A stretch of 64,000 nucleotides of DNA from Tamarix chinensis (GCA_030549775.1 CM060175.1:97703470-97767469), one strand, 5' to 3'. Shown: positions 1 to 11,618, numbered from the stretch's first letter. Numbers and translations are program-made. Notes: generated by a model from the letters alone, not told the origin.

Positions 1-465
1 CAAGAAGCGACGTGACATCCAACTAACGGTGGGAGACTAGGTGCATGTGAAGTTGAAGCCATACCGCCATAAGTCATTAGCCAGGTGCGCCAATGAGAAG
101 CTATCACCAAGGTTCTTTGGTCTATACCGTGTGCTCGCTAAAGTGGAAAAAGTAGCATATCATTTGGAAATACCAGACTCTGCTGCCATCCACCCAGTTT
201 TCCATGTCTCAATGCTAAAACATGCTCTAAGGGGGCATCAACTGGCATAACCATTACTTATGGCTTTGACTGAAAATTTGGAATGGCGAGTAATCCCAGT
301 AGAGGTCTTGGATATGCATTACAATCTTAAGGGAGCACTAGAAGTTCTGATCAAGTGGCATGGGCTGCTATACTTTGAGGCTAAATAGGAAGAATTTGAC
401 AAGCTCAATTCTAGGTTCCCTGCTTTTCACCTTGAGGACAAGGTGAGAGTTCGACATGGGGGTAT
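1..465 (+). pseudogene. Ty3/gypsy integrase C-terminus and chromodomain remnant
   Basis: The + strand reads as the end of a gypsy polyprotein: a basic segment followed by the conserved integrase tail motif VFHVSMLK near 200-225, then a degraded chromodomain (EVLIKWHGL near 335-370) and the family tail FHLEDKV near 427-447. Three in-frame stops break it: a TAG just before 41 where Trp is expected, TAA at about 248, and TAG at about 387 inside the chromodomain where Trp is expected. In an intact element this part binds DNA and tethers the integration complex to chromatin. It ends directly at the LTR that follows. The same tail sequence recurs before the LTR near 58781, so both belong to one family. 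Confidence 0.85.
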
Positions 466-870
466 TAATAGGCCATTGGTGAAATACACTTCTATGAGAA
501 GGGTAAATAAGGCACGGTAGCTAGGAAGAGAAGGCGTAAGATCGGTTGTGGGGACAAGGATGAATTAGACATTATCTTTAAATTCTGTTTTATCTATTTT
601 ATTTCTTTTCTACTTATTTGTATGGTTAGTTACGTGAGGTTAGTAAGTGGTTAGGATATGTTGAGTCACCTTAGGGAGGGGAGAGAAATATAAATACTGA
701 AGAAGGAGAAGGGGAGGTGTAGAAAAGAACAGTGTATTGTGGGAAGCACCAGGGTCTCAAAAGCCTAGATACCTGAATACACTTCTGATCAATTTTCTCT
801 TCTCATTACTGTCCATTATTGGTGCTGGGAAATTCTTACTAAAAATTATTGTTTATAGAATTTCCTAACA
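466..870 (+). mobile_element. 3' LTR of the gypsy element, inserted in a copia element
   Basis: The LTR begins at the degraded terminus TAATAGGCC. The boundary was set by comparison with TGACAGGCC at 58781 and TGATAGGCC at 55979, which follow the same coding tail or flank. It ends in CCTAACA. A TATA-like AATATAAATAC lies near 687-697. Copia reverse transcriptase sequence on the opposite strand begins immediately after 870, so the LTR interrupts the copia element. The second LTR and target duplication partner lie left of the window. Confidence 0.75.
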
Positions 871-3800
871 AATACCTAGAGAGTATCCGATGCAAACTTG
901 CATTGGGTTAGAATGACACCTTGAGATTGGCAAAGAACCTCAAGGCCCAAAAAGTAATGAAAAAAACCAAGGTCCTTAATTCAGAAATATTGATCTAATT
1001 GGGCTTTGATAGCCAAGACTACCAAAGAATCATTGTCAGTAACCAGCAAGTCATCCACATAAACATTAGGTGACCACTTCATTTATAAAATAAGGAATGG
1101 TCATTTTGTGATATGATGTAACCGTGGGAGCACGACGAAACAGTAAGCTTGGTGTACCATTGCCTAGAAACCTGCTTGAGACCATAGAGAGACCTTTTTA
1201 GATAACAAACGTAGGAAGGATGAGGAAGAGGAAGGCCAAGAGGAGGGCACATATAGATTTCTTAATCAAGATCCCCATGCAAAATGCATTATTCACATCT
1301 AATTGATTGCATTGGCCAACCTTTCTTAACAGAAGTAGCTACAAGGCTACGAATAGTGGTCATTTTAACAAAGGGAGAGTAAGTTTCATCATAATCAATA
1401 CCAGCCTTCTAAGTAAACCCTGGAACCATGAGTCTGGCTTTAAACCTCTCAATACTACCATCGGCCTTGTGTTTAATCTTGTATACCCGTTTACAACTAA
1501 TGGTCTTTTTACCTTTAGGAAGCAGAACAATATCTCACGTGTGTATAGCACCCAAAGCAGAAAACTCCTTTTGCATAGAATCTTGCCATTTAGGGTACCT
1601 AGTTGCCTCGTCATAGGAGGTAGGATCATCTATGTGATGAAGAGAATGAAGTGTTGATTGGTGCGGGTGAGAGCAAAGAAACAAAAATGGGGAGAGGTAA
1701 GGGAAGATAAAAGATGGGCAAGAGTGTGAGGACATAAAGAAGGGGAAGTGGCATGACAACAAATATAATCATGCAAACCAATTGGAGGATTGTGGGGGAG
1801 AGAGGAGCGACAAGGTGGTAGAGGTGATGGGGCTAGAGGATGGGTAGGAGAAGGTGAAGTAGAAATAGGCGGAAGGTCAATTGGTGGAGGAAAAGGGGAG
1901 GAGGAGGAAGGCACATCATTGGGAATAGGGAGAGGAATAATAGGGGAAGGAGGTTGTGAATCCAGTTTATAGGGGGGAACATGCTCATGGAAGATGGCAT
2001 CACGAGAGACAGTAATGGCATGTGTGGCAAGGTCATACACATTGTAGCCCTTTCTACCATATGGGTATCCAATAAACACACAAGGAGAAGCAGAGGGATT
2101 GAATTTGTCACGATTGTAGGCAAAGGTAAAAGTATAATAGAGACAACCAAAGGTTTTGAGATGAGAGTAACCAAGAGAATAACCATATGGATGATGGAAA
2201 AGAGTGCAGCCATTGGGGACCTTGGAGGGGAAGCAATTGGTAAGATGTCTAGCGATGAGAACATAATCTCCCCGGAATTTGAGAGGAAGGTTGGCCCAAA
2301 AAAGAGGGCTCATGAGGTTTCAAGGAGGCCTTTGTGCTTGCGTTGCACCACACTATGTTGTTTGGGCGTGGCAACGCGGCTAGTATGGTGAAGAAGTCCA
2401 TGATTAATGAATAACCAAGCATTAGCATGACATGAGCCAAACTCCAAAGCATTATCACAGTGAATGGCCTTAATGGTGGCATTAAATTGCACTTAAACCA
2501 TGCAAAAGAAAGCTTTGAGGAGAGAGAAGGCATTGCTTTGGTATGAGAGAAGATGAGTCCATGCATAACAATTAAAGTCATCCACAATGGTTAAAAAATA
2601 GTGATGGCCATCATAGGTAGTTGTACGATATAGACCCCAAATATCTATATGTATAAGCTCAAAAAATATGAGAAGCATGAATGGAGCTATGGGGAAAGGG
2701 TAATCTATGTTGTCGGGCTTGAGGCCAAACATTGCATTGTATATTCGCATCAGCAAAAGTAAAAGGAAAAAACATATAGTGCCTTGACTTTATGCATAAG
2801 CAAGTGGCCTAGTTCGCCGTGCCACAACATAGCATTGTATTTATTACATGAATTTCAAGATTCATGAAAAGAAATGAGGGGACATGTGTTTGCAACCAGT
2901 TTCTTATAAAGAATGTCCAGCAAGTAGAGGCTAACATGTGCCTTATTAATCGCCAATGGCCTCCCATGGAATGGCCCGGCAATAGGTAAGCATCATTTGT
3001 AAATGTAGCAATATAGTGTTGCTGAGTGCAAATTTTACCAATAGACAAGATATTGTAAGCAAAATCAGAACAAGGAGAACATCTATGAGAGTGAGGGTTG
3101 GAATGATAATAATTTTGCCAGAGTGAGTGACCTAGACAGTGTTGTTGTTGTCGTTGGGGAGAGTAATTCGAAAGGGTTTAGGAAGAAGGTGTGTGGAAGG
3201 GAATAATTTTGGATCAAAGCACATGTGGTCGGTAGCACCACTGTCAAGGATCCAGAAATTGCATTTTAAAATTCATTATCATTCCTATGGCAAGAACAAG
3301 CGAGCTTACCAGCAAATGTGGCAGAGAACTAAGGATACGATGTAGGAGTCAAGGATGGCAAGTGATGTTGACTGAGGAGAGAATATAAGTGACTGCATTG
3401 TTCTATTGTTAAACCGGCTATGGAACTAGAGGAAGAATTCTCACGTTAAGGCTTTTCAGTCGAAGAATTACTCTGAGTTGAGGCTCCAACTCTTGGTTTG
3501 TTCTTAGTGAATTTGAAATTGGATAGGAAACCGTGGAGTCTATAGTATGACACAATTGTGTGACCACTTTTCTTGCAATAATTACAATGGAGAGGAGGTT
3601 TCACTCTCTTGTCTGGTCCAACAAATCTAGCCTTGATAAAAGCTAATTGCTCAATGACTCCACTAGTATTTTTTTTCCACTGTTGTTATTCTTGAAGGAA
3701 TATAGAATAAGCTTTCGATACCGTTTCATCATAAGAATATTACCACAGTGACAAAGGTAGCTATCATTAAGGCCCATGAGAAACTGGGCTAGCCTCATCA

Positions 3801-4420
3801 TTTGATCGTTCTTGGGGAGTTTGTCATTCGCATCGCAAGTACAACCATGGGTACTTTCTTTTCTAGCTAGCAGTGATGATTGATCATCCTAATATTTTTG
3901 AGTGACATGTTATGCTGTATGAACCTTGAGTGATGGAGCAGATACTTTTCCAAGTCTGGAAAAGTTGAGTACAGTTCGTTTAACCAAATTGTTGTTTGAG
4001 TTTCATCCATATCTCACGAGCTGAGGATGAAAACATGATGCTCTGAGCAATTGGCTTGCTTAATGCATTGGTTATCTAGGACATAACCATATTATCACAT
4101 TATTCCCACTGCCGGAAATTTGGATCGGTGGATGTTGGCCTTCTACATGCATCATCCATAAAACAGAGTTTGTATTTGGCGGACAAACTGATCTTCATTG
4201 ATCTCCTTCAAGTTGTGCAACCATCGCCATCAAAGGGTATCTGATGGCTGATGTTGAAAGCACGAGGAATTATCAGAATTAATGGAGGTGTCGTTCTCTG
4301 ATGTAACGGAATTGTGAGGAAGAATCCCCGGAGAAGAGTCCGGCATGATAGATAAAAAATTGCATGAAAATTGTTTGAATAAATGACCAGAGGAACGAGC
4401 TAAGTGCTTTGATAACATAC
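871..4420 (-). pseudogene. Ty1/copia gag-pro-int-RT pseudogene
   Basis: Reading right to left on the minus strand, the copia order is seen. Gag starts near 4418. A zinc knuckle near 3545-3585 has Tyr in place of the last Cys. The protease motif DSGATDHMC lies near 3225-3252, followed by GAG-pre-integrase at 2809-3048. The integrase core (HIDIWG, TIVDD near 2600-2690; DNALEF near 2450) has the DDE glutamate changed to Gln (VVQRKH near 2350). Reverse transcriptase runs from about 1760 down to 871, with YVDDL near 1040-1065. Frame breaks include a TGA replacing Trp near 1540. RNase H is cut off by the gypsy LTR at 871. The element is dead. Confidence 0.9.
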
Positions 4421-4639
4421 TGGAACTGCCATGAAAATCAGGCAGAAAAGCTATCTAAAACATAGAGAAAATGAGAGGAAGATGAAGAAAGAAATCTTAA
4501 TTATGATTGTAATGTGAAATTGTTACAATCGTGCTAAGGAAGCACTTATATAGGCATCAGCCAGGTTAGAGAAAATATCTCTAACAACTTATTAACAACC
4601 TGTTTAACTGACTAACAAAACATTTGAACAATCCTAACA
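4421..4639 (-). mobile_element. 5' LTR of the minus-strand copia element
   Basis: On the minus strand the segment starts TGTTAGGATTG (4639 downward) and ends in CCA at 4421, directly before a degraded initiator-Met tRNA primer site (TTATCAAAGC, 4404-4413). A TATA box (CCTATATAAG) lies at about 4545-4556. About 219 bp is a normal size for a plant copia LTR. No matching 3' LTR is in the window because the left part of the element is interrupted by the gypsy element. Confidence 0.75.
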
Positions 4640-5028
4640 CCGTTTATACATGCCAACTGGGGGCGCTAAACCAACCTAAGTAATTGCAAGTCTCAACAAG
4701 GTGGTCATCCATCTTCATATGTCTCTGATTATCATAGGCAATTGGCAAAGTATTTGTAGTTGATTAACTTTCTAGTCGCCATTATTTCAAAATTCCAATG
4801 GTCTTCTCAGACGAGATAGATCAAAGGTCAGGGATACAATTAGAATGAAGATTCTTCTCAATTGATCTAAATATTGAACTCCAAAACTTTTTCTATGCAA
4901 GCAAGCCAAACATATCAATATATAAAACCATTATTATAATGATGTAAAAGAATTAATTCCGGATCAGGAGTTTATTTATGCAAAAATTAATCAAAATGGG
5001 ACTGTTGCATAAACTAACTGAAAGTTAC
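4640..5028 (-). other. Proximal part of FPS intron 1
   Basis: The segment lies between the GT donor at 5027-5028 and the outer end of the copia LTR at 4639. It is AT-rich and without coding potential. I see no second exon in it. Confidence 0.7.
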
Positions 5029-5139
5029 CCGCTCAACCCATTGCCGAGAAGCGTCCGTCCATTCGAAAGCTGGGTCCTGGAGGAGCTCAGCTTTCAATAC
5101 TGAGTAAACTTCCAAGAACTTAGACTTCAGATCGCTCAT
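5029..5139 (-). CDS. FPS: Farnesyl diphosphate synthase, first coding exon (partial gene)
   Basis: The exon encodes 37 residues starting [16 protein letters not shown] and ending RQWVER, the conserved N-terminus of plant farnesyl diphosphate synthases. These cytosolic enzymes condense dimethylallyl and isopentenyl diphosphate into FPP for sterols and sesquiterpenes. The exon ends exactly at a GT donor (GAGCGG|GTAACT). In known plant enzymes the next residues are MLDYNV, encoded by exon 2. The two Asp-rich catalytic motifs lie in later exons that would be left of the window, beyond the copia/gypsy nest (1-4639) that lies in this intron. The start codon matches the family start. A short upstream ORF lies in the leader. 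Whether the gene is intact cannot be seen here; a first-exon relic is the alternative. Confidence 0.85.
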
Positions 5140-5330
5140 TTTCTTTCCCTTTCTTTTATATAGGAAATAACAGAGAGAAAACAAAAGCAAGGAGAGGGAG
5201 AGAGAAAGAGAGACCAGATGCGTTAGCTCTGGTTTGCTGCCATTGGAGTTTGTAGTTTGTACGGAGGTTCGCGGATGAGAGAGAAAGGTGATAGGCCGAT
5301 TGACTTTGGAGAACGGTTCATGATTTCAGG
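5140..5330 (-). promoter_or_regulatory. FPS leader and proximal promoter region
   Basis: Upstream of the ATG the minus strand carries a pyrimidine-rich leader (TCTCTCTTTCTCTC, about 5175-5215) and a TATATAAAAG sequence only about 20 bases from the ATG. The latter is more likely part of the transcribed leader than the core TATA box. A six-codon upstream ORF lies at 5223-5243. No clear alternative in-frame start encoding an organellar presequence was found. Confidence 0.5.
5223..5243 (-). other. Short upstream ORF in the FPS leader
   Basis: ATG followed by five codons (AANQS) and TAA, about 85 bases upstream of the FPS start codon on the same strand. If the leader is transcribed this far, it could reduce translation of the main frame. 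Confidence 0.35.
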
Positions 5331-5743
5331 ATGGCAGGATGCGGCGTCGTATTGATCGCCGGTGTCGTGTTACAAGGCGGAAGGGTCGAGGATAGAGGTG
5401 ACAATAATCCCACGGGTTCGGGGAAGGCGAGAATTTTTCATTCGGGTTCGGTTGAGTTTGGGAGGAGGGTCTAGGGAATATTTTGGCATGTAGGTTTGAA
5501 AAAGGATGCAAGTGGAGATGGGATTAGCATCCTCGTTTCCGAGCTCCTCCCATCATATGTATATTAGTTTGAAAAATACATAAGTTTGGAGATGTGTATA
5601 TATTTTGAAAATAAATATGTTATTTATGTTTATATATTCATGGAGTTTTTTTGTCATTTCTAATTAAAGAGAGAAAGTTGGTGGACAAAATTAATTGGGT
5701 GACAAAATTAATGGTGATTTTTTTTAATGCAGTGGGGTAGTAG
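5331..5743. other. Intergenic sequence upstream of FPS
   Basis: A GC-richer part (to about 5540) passes into AT-rich sequence. A 61-codon minus-strand frame at 5326-5511 has no recognisable similarity and is not continuous with the FPS exon. I see nothing else. Confidence 0.6.
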
Positions 5744-5751
5744 ATGTCCTG

Positions 5752-6066
5752 TAGGATTGTGCACCAATCTAAACCAAAATTTGGTTCGAGATTGAAATTT
5801 TTTGGAAGTCAGAGCCAGAGATCAAGCTAGGATTAGACTAAAATAACACGTTTAAGACTAAAATATGAATAAAATTTTGGATCAAATAGAAACGGTTTGT
5901 ACCGAACTAGATATGACTGAAATTTGTTAAGTAACAAAAAAAATTAACTTTAGAACAAGAACTCGGATATAAGACCGAAATACTAATCTAATATTAAATT
6001 AAAAATTAAAATAACTTATCAATCTAGCTCAAATTTTTTATCCAGACTATATATTAAACACCCCTA
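5752..6066. mobile_element. hAT-type MITE (315 bp)
   Basis: The ends are TAGGATTGTGCACC at left and the complement of TAGGGGTGTTTAAT at right, an imperfect inverted pair with the TAGGG terminus common in plant hAT elements. The interior consists of repeated 'ggttcggt/accgaac'-like words. Flanking 8-mers ATGTCCTG (5744-5751) and ATGTCTAG (6067-6074) agree at 6 of 8 positions, as expected for an aged 8-bp hAT target duplication. Confidence 0.55.
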
Positions 6067-6252
6067 ATGTCTAGGGAATAACTAGTGGACCAATATGCTC
6101 CACCATACTTCTTTTCTATTATGGTCTATTCAATTTGTACGGTGAAGGGAGCAACATTTTATAATAAAATGAATAATTTTGTATAAATTGAAAAAAAAGT
6201 TACTTGATAATTTTAGTTTTATAAAAATTTAATAATAGTTTTATACAATTAC

Positions 6253-6606
6253 CACTAGTGAAAATTTTAATAATAACAAAAGTCGTTGCTAAAAGTAAAA
6301 ATCACTGTAAAAAAAATATTTTGGTAATGATATAAGTTTGTCACAAAAATTATTTTTAGCAACGAATTTTTTTTTATTATTATAGCAAATATTTGCAAAA
6401 GTTTTGTCAACAAAAAATTTGTTGCCAAAGTTTTTTGCTAACAAAAAATGGCATCATTAAAACTCTTTGATAATGAACAATGTTGCAAAAGCTCTTTGGT
6501 GAAGAAAAAATATTATTGCGAAAGCTCTTTGGTAAAGAAAAAATATCATTGTGAAGACTCTTTGGTAACGAAAAAAATATCATCGTAAAATCTTCTTGAT
6601 AGTGAA
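6253..6606 (+). mobile_element. CACTA-like terminus with 33-bp subterminal repeats (left part)
   Basis: The segment starts CACTAGTGAAAA at 6253, a typical CACTA-superfamily end, and is followed by subterminal words such as GTTGCTAAAAG and AGCAACGAA. From about 6456 a tandem array of roughly 33 bp (core CTCTTTGGTAAAGAAAAAAT) repeats four to five times. The array is interrupted at 6606 by solo LTR A and resumes at 15446. The opposite CACTA terminus was not found, so this is a remnant. Confidence 0.45.
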
Positions 6607-7019
6607 TGAAATGCCCCGAAAATTATATATTTATTATTTATTATTAAATAAGATTTTATTATGAAAATTAATTAAGTAATTTATTTTTATTAAAATAAAA
6701 GAAATTAATTAGGGCAAATTAATAAGAAATTTTATAAATATTTTAATTAGAGGAAATTTGGGTATTTTAACTAATTAAAGATTTTAATTTGGAAATTAAT
6801 TAAATAAATCATTTTATTTAAATTAAGAAAGATAAAATAGTTTCAAATTAATATTAATTTTATAAATAAGTTAATCGAAGAAAATTAGAGTGATTTGCTA
6901 ATTAAAATGAAATTTATGGAAAATCTTTCAAAAATCCTAATTTAGCCTAAAAAGGGATTTAAATATTATTTTATTTAAATATTATTATTTTTAACTGTCC
7001 CACATATTTTAATTTATTT

Positions 7020-8290
7020 ATTTAACCCAACCCTCCTATTTTTCTTTTTTTCCTTTTTCTTTTTTTTTCTTTTTCTTTTTCTTTCTTCCTTTTTCTTTTT
7101 TTTTTCTTTCTTTTTCTTTCTTTTTCTTTCTTCTTCTTTTCTTTTTCTTTTTCTCCTCGCCGAACTGGGCCAGCCCAGCGACCCAATCCCCCTCTCTCCT
7201 TCCTTCCGCGCGGCCTAGCCCGCGCGACCGTCGCCCTTCACCCGTCCCTCTCCGCTACGCGATTCGCTTCTTGTTCCGTCTAAACACGTCGTTTGGTTTA
7301 AAAACTTTACCCTCACTACGCCGAACTGCCCGGTTTCCTTCCTTTTTCTTTCTTTTCTTTCTTCCCTGAACCGCCGGTCCAGCCTTCTCTTCCTCCTTCC
7401 TTCTTCCCCAGCCCTTCGCACCGTCCCCATCGAGCACCTGCAACCTCACCGCCACCTCCGAAAATTTTGCGGCCGGTTACGCCATTTTCCTTCCTCTCTC
7501 TTCCCCCTAACTCGTCGACCATTTTGAACCAATCCACTCCCCTATTCCTCGCACGATCTCCCTCTCCTCTGGCCACTTGTAGACCACGATCGGGGAGTGC
7601 GCCGACTGTCCTCGTCGGCTGATGCCCACTCCTGCCTACCACTCCCCCACCTTTCCTTCCACCCTAACTTCCCCTTCAACCTATAAATACCCTCAGGTTG
7701 TGCCTTGTATCGAGTTTTGGTCACTTACCCAGAATTCCCCGACATTGTCGCCGCCTCCCCTTTAGACGCCACTTCCGCCGCCTCCGGCCAACACCGCCGC
7801 CCATTCTGGCCACCCGTGCACTCCTTGCACCGCCCCCTAACTAACTATGCCTTCCTCCTCCCTCAATTCTTCTTGCACGAGCCACCCCGGCTGTGCAAAG
7901 TTCTCTCCTCAACCAAACCATTTTCTGCCACCACTGCCCTTCGAACCACCATTAGCCACCTCCTTTGCTGCTTCCTCCGCTTCTTTTACCCCTCAAATTA
8001 TTCTGCAGACCACCCTCCACCTTCCCCTACCCTTCTTTTCATCTTCCTCCCTCTCTTCCTCTCTTTCTCTCCTTCTTCTCCATTCGGCCACCGCAGCCGC
8101 CGCCGTGCGCCGCCACCTCCACTCTGCTCTTCTCCCTCTAGGCATTCTTAAATAGCCCAACTTCCACCTCCATTCTCCTTATCTTTTTCCCAGCATTCAA
8201 CTTTTCCCTTTTTCTTCTCTTTTTCCAGCCACCGCCGCCGTGCACCACTGCCGGTGCCGCTTATCCCCGCCAGCCTAAGGTTGAACCCTA
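7020..8290 (+). repeat. Pyrimidine-rich block of LTR A
   Basis: The block is C/T-rich with long TTTCTTTTTCTTT tracts at 7040-7160, then GC-richer CCACCGCC-like sequence. It corresponds in position and composition to 27000-28240 in LTR B on the other strand. Open frames through it are proline- and serine-rich on one strand and Lys/Arg/Gly-rich on the other, with no recognisable protein, and are compositional. Confidence 0.7.
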
Positions 8291-8359
8291 GACCCTCTCA
8301 ATCCTTTTTCCTATTTTTACAAGCCTTAAATTATTTTATTTCATTTATTCTAATATAAA

Positions 8360-8645
8360 TCCTATTATTATTATTATTATTATTTCCATTTTTAATATGT
8401 ATTATTATTGATATTAATATTAATGTTTTTATTATTATTCTGTTGAGGGTTGAAGCCCTATTATAATTTTTAATTCGATTTTAGCACTATTACCCTTATT
8501 ATTTCTATTATTACCATTATTAATATTAATATGTTATAAGTATAATTATATTATTATTTCCTATTTCGAATTTCTATTATTCTTATTCCATTATTATTAA
8601 TACAACTATTTTACCATTAGTGTTGTTAATAATTTTATTATTGTT

Positions 8646-8678
<33 letters not shown>

Positions 8679-9270
8679 ATTATTATTATTATTACTATTA
8701 CTATTATTATTATTACTATCATTATTATTATTTTCAAGTGTTAGTATTATTATTTTATATAGGGTTGAAACACTATTGTACTTATTTTAAATTTTAGTAG
8801 TAATATTATAAATATCATGTCTTATTATTATTAGGGTTATTAGTATTTTTATTAGTATTAGTATTTATTTTTATTAATGTTATTATTATTATTTATTAAG
8901 TTATTATTACTCAATGTAAGGTGGAAACCCTACTTCTTTTTATCTTCAAATATTATCCTTACTATTATTACCATTATGATTATTATTATTATTATTATTA
9001 CAATATTATTATGGTTTTTATTATTATTATGATTATTATTATTATTATTTCATCACTATTATCATTACTAAATTTGGTTATTTATTTTACTAATATTATT
9101 ATTAGTAGTAGTATTTTAGTAAAGGAGCTGAAGCCCTTATTTCACTATGTTTTTGAGTAATGTCCTTTTTATTATTATTGTTACTATTTTTATTATTCTT
9201 GTTAATATTAATATTGATATTATCTTTGGTATTTTTGCTATTATTATTTTAATATTATATCAAAAGCCTA
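8360..9270 (+). repeat. TTA/ATT trinucleotide-rich block of LTR A
   Basis: The block has long stretches of TTATTATTATT with a (TTG)n run at about 8640-8680. Short recurring phrases GGTTGAAGCCCTA and GGTTGAAACAC (8448, 8763, 8920, 9128) suggest an old tandem repeat of roughly 200-300 bp expanded with microsatellite sequence. Confidence 0.65.
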
Positions 9271-9729
9271 GTCTTATATTAAGTTAGTGATTAATAGTAT
9301 TTTTGATAGGAGGGAGTCTAATTTTAGCTTTTCCCTCATAATAGGTAAAACCAGTCAAAGCCCTAAGGAGGCGTAGGAGTGTGTTCCAAGATCGGTATCG
9401 TTTTAGGTAAGGGGTGTTAAGGCCTTTTGTGTGCTTATATGCATTATGTGCTTCACATGCTATATATCATATGTTTATCATTATTATTTATGTCGTATAT
9501 GGTGTGATGTAGAGTTGAAGTATGTTTTCGTGTATTTGCATGACATGTGTATTATGTATATGTGGTGATTTGTTTGTGACCCTGTAAGACATGCATGTGA
9601 GGATGTTGATGTGGTTGTGTGGGGGAAAGGATGAAAAAAAAAGAGAATGGGGGAAAGAAGTTGACCAAGAGATGTGAGTTGACCTAAGTATTTTAATGAT
9701 CCGTGAGTGGAGGAATAAAATGGGAAATT

Positions 9730-10130
9730 TATGGGTTTGTGAAGGAGAATCTAATTTATGGTTTGTGTGGGAGAATATAATTTGTGGTGTTATATGGGAT
9801 AATCTAATTTATGATGTTGTATGGGAGAATCTAATTTACTGTTTCGTGTGGGATAATCTAATTTATGGTTTTGTGTGAGAGGAATTAATTTATGGTGTTA
9901 TGTGGAGAATCTAACTTATGATGTTATATGGGAGGATCTAAATTATGATGTTGTATGGGAGAATGTAATTTATGATGTTATATGAGAGAATCTAATTTAT
10001 GGTTTATATGGGAGATTCTAATTTATGGTTTTATGTGGAAGAATCTAACTTATGGTTTTATATGGGAGAACCTAATTTGTGGTTATGAATGGAAGAATCT
10101 AATGAATTGTATTATATGGACAAATCTTTG
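9730..10130 (+). repeat. Minisatellite, about 33-36-bp units
   Basis: Tandem variants of GGGAGAATCTAATTTATG followed by GTTTTGTGT or ATGTTATAT, at least ten copies. It lies inside LTR A, between the TTA-rich block and the TGCATGG repeats. Confidence 0.8.
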
Positions 10131-10199
10131 GGTTTGATATGGTTTGAATCTAGGGTTTAGTATGGATGGATCTTTGGTTTTGTGTGGATTGAATTTAGG

Positions 10200-10484
10200 G
10201 TTTTATATGACAGAATCTAGGGTTTGCATGGTGGTATTAATGGTTGTATGGTGGTATTAGCGTTGCATGGTGGTATTAATGGTTGTATGGTGGTATTAGG
10301 GTTTGCATGGTAGTATTAATGGTTGTATAGTGGTATTAATGGTTGCATGGTGGCATTAGGGTTTGCATGGTGGTATTAGGTTTTGCAATGTGGTGTTAGG
10401 TTTTGCATGGAGTTGTGGGATGCATGGTATTAGGGTTTTCATGGCGTTAGGCTTTGCATGGAGTTAATGGTGCATGGTGGTGTT
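10200..10484 (+). repeat. TGCATGGTGGTATTA minisatellite, left block
   Basis: Units of about 19-22 bp, variants of TTGCATGGTGGTATTAATGG, in tandem. The last 215 bp (10270-10484) are repeated almost exactly at 13464-13678 on the other side of the nested insertion. Confidence 0.85.
10270..10484 (+). repeat. 215-bp direct repeat, left copy
   Basis: The copy is the same length as 13464-13678 with about two substitutions that I can see (GGTGGTATT versus GGTGATATT; CTTTGCATGG versus CTTTACATGG). It borders the 2979-bp insertion directly, with foreign sequence starting at GGATCCATATAACC (10485). Confidence 0.9.
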
Positions 10485-11420
10485 GGATCCATATAACCTG
10501 CTAAAAGAGGGAAAACAAGGAGTGTGGTCAGCATAAATAAAATCAACGTGGTTCAAAGGCTTACCTTGTGTCTCATGGTCATCTCCAAGCAAAAGTGGGG
10601 AATAAATGTTCAAAGATGGTATATGGTAGGTGAAAGTGATAGTCTTGTCATCCATATACTTCTCTTTGTTCACTTGATTCTCATTTTGATGAGATTCTTC
10701 TTCTACTTTTACAAGCTCTTCTTCCACCTGATCTTGCTTTTCAATGTTCTCCATAGGAACCTCCTCAACTAGCTCATCCTTACATTCAGATATGGCATCA
10801 TCATACTCATAACTCTCACTTGAATTTGGAATTGAAGTACTAAAGAGCTCTTCTTGTGCTTGTAATTGATTCATCAAGTTGACCATATAACCCATTTTCT
10901 CCTCTATCACTGACACCCTTTCATTTTGTCTAATCTGACTTTACATCAGTTGATTTAGGCTTTCTGCCAACTGGTTTTGATCATTTATCAGTTCTTCAAG
11001 AAGCTTATCCATTTTTTCTGAACTTGAGGGTTCCGAAACTGGAGAAAATTCTTGTTGAGGATATTGATAATATTTTGAAGCTTCATATTCGAGCTTGTAA
11101 GGGTCTTGATATGGCACTTGATACTGATCATTCATCTCCCATCCAAAGTTGGGTTGATGCCTCATTTCCGAATAGTATGTGCTTGTATAGGGATCATGTC
11201 CTTGAAAACCATTGAAAGATTGAGCACCAAATTGTGTCCATCCTCCTCCTCTCATAGCTTGTTCATGGGAAGCATATGGATTTCCTTGCGTATGACACAC
11301 TCCACTTGTATTCATAACTCTAGTAGCTTCAGCTGCCTGCAAAACAAGAGTGGAGAATTGGTGAAGTCTATCATCAAAATTGCTTAAACTTACCTCATTT
11401 ACTCTTGAATTAAGATTCAT
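10485..11420 (-). pseudogene. Gag-like fragment of the nested Athila-like element
   Basis: Two minus-strand frames lie in succession: 10941-11420 (159 codons from ATG) and 10464-10916 (150 codons). The first is rich in Gln, Tyr and Ser. The second has an acidic stretch with many Glu residues. They are separated by one stop and a small gap and probably belonged to one frame. I recognise no catalytic motif. The position just downstream of the LTR and primer site makes a structural gag-type protein likely. The frame is cut off at 10485, where the 215-bp repeat begins. Confidence 0.55.
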
Positions 11421-11618
11421 GCCAATTTATCCATAACCTAAGGATCCTCTCATAGCCACCTGAAAATACTAACACTTCAAAGGAAAAGGTTAAGAGCAAA
11501 ACAAAACACACCAAAAATCCTAAGAAAATCTAAAACAAAACTAACAGAAAAAAAATACAAAAACACTAAAAATAAAAACACACTAAAAATACTAGCAAAA
11601 TAAAGGTGAAGTTACCAA

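Noticed and set aside
1790..1972. Gly/Glu-rich plus frame
   Set aside because: It is the complement of the copia integrase/RT linker on the minus strand.
7215..8155. Overlapping frames in the GC/CT-rich block of LTR A
   Set aside because: Same compositional block as in LTR B, no conserved motif, overlapping on both strands.
8921..9160. Frame rich in Ile/Tyr
   Set aside because: It is a translation of TTATTATTA microsatellite sequence.
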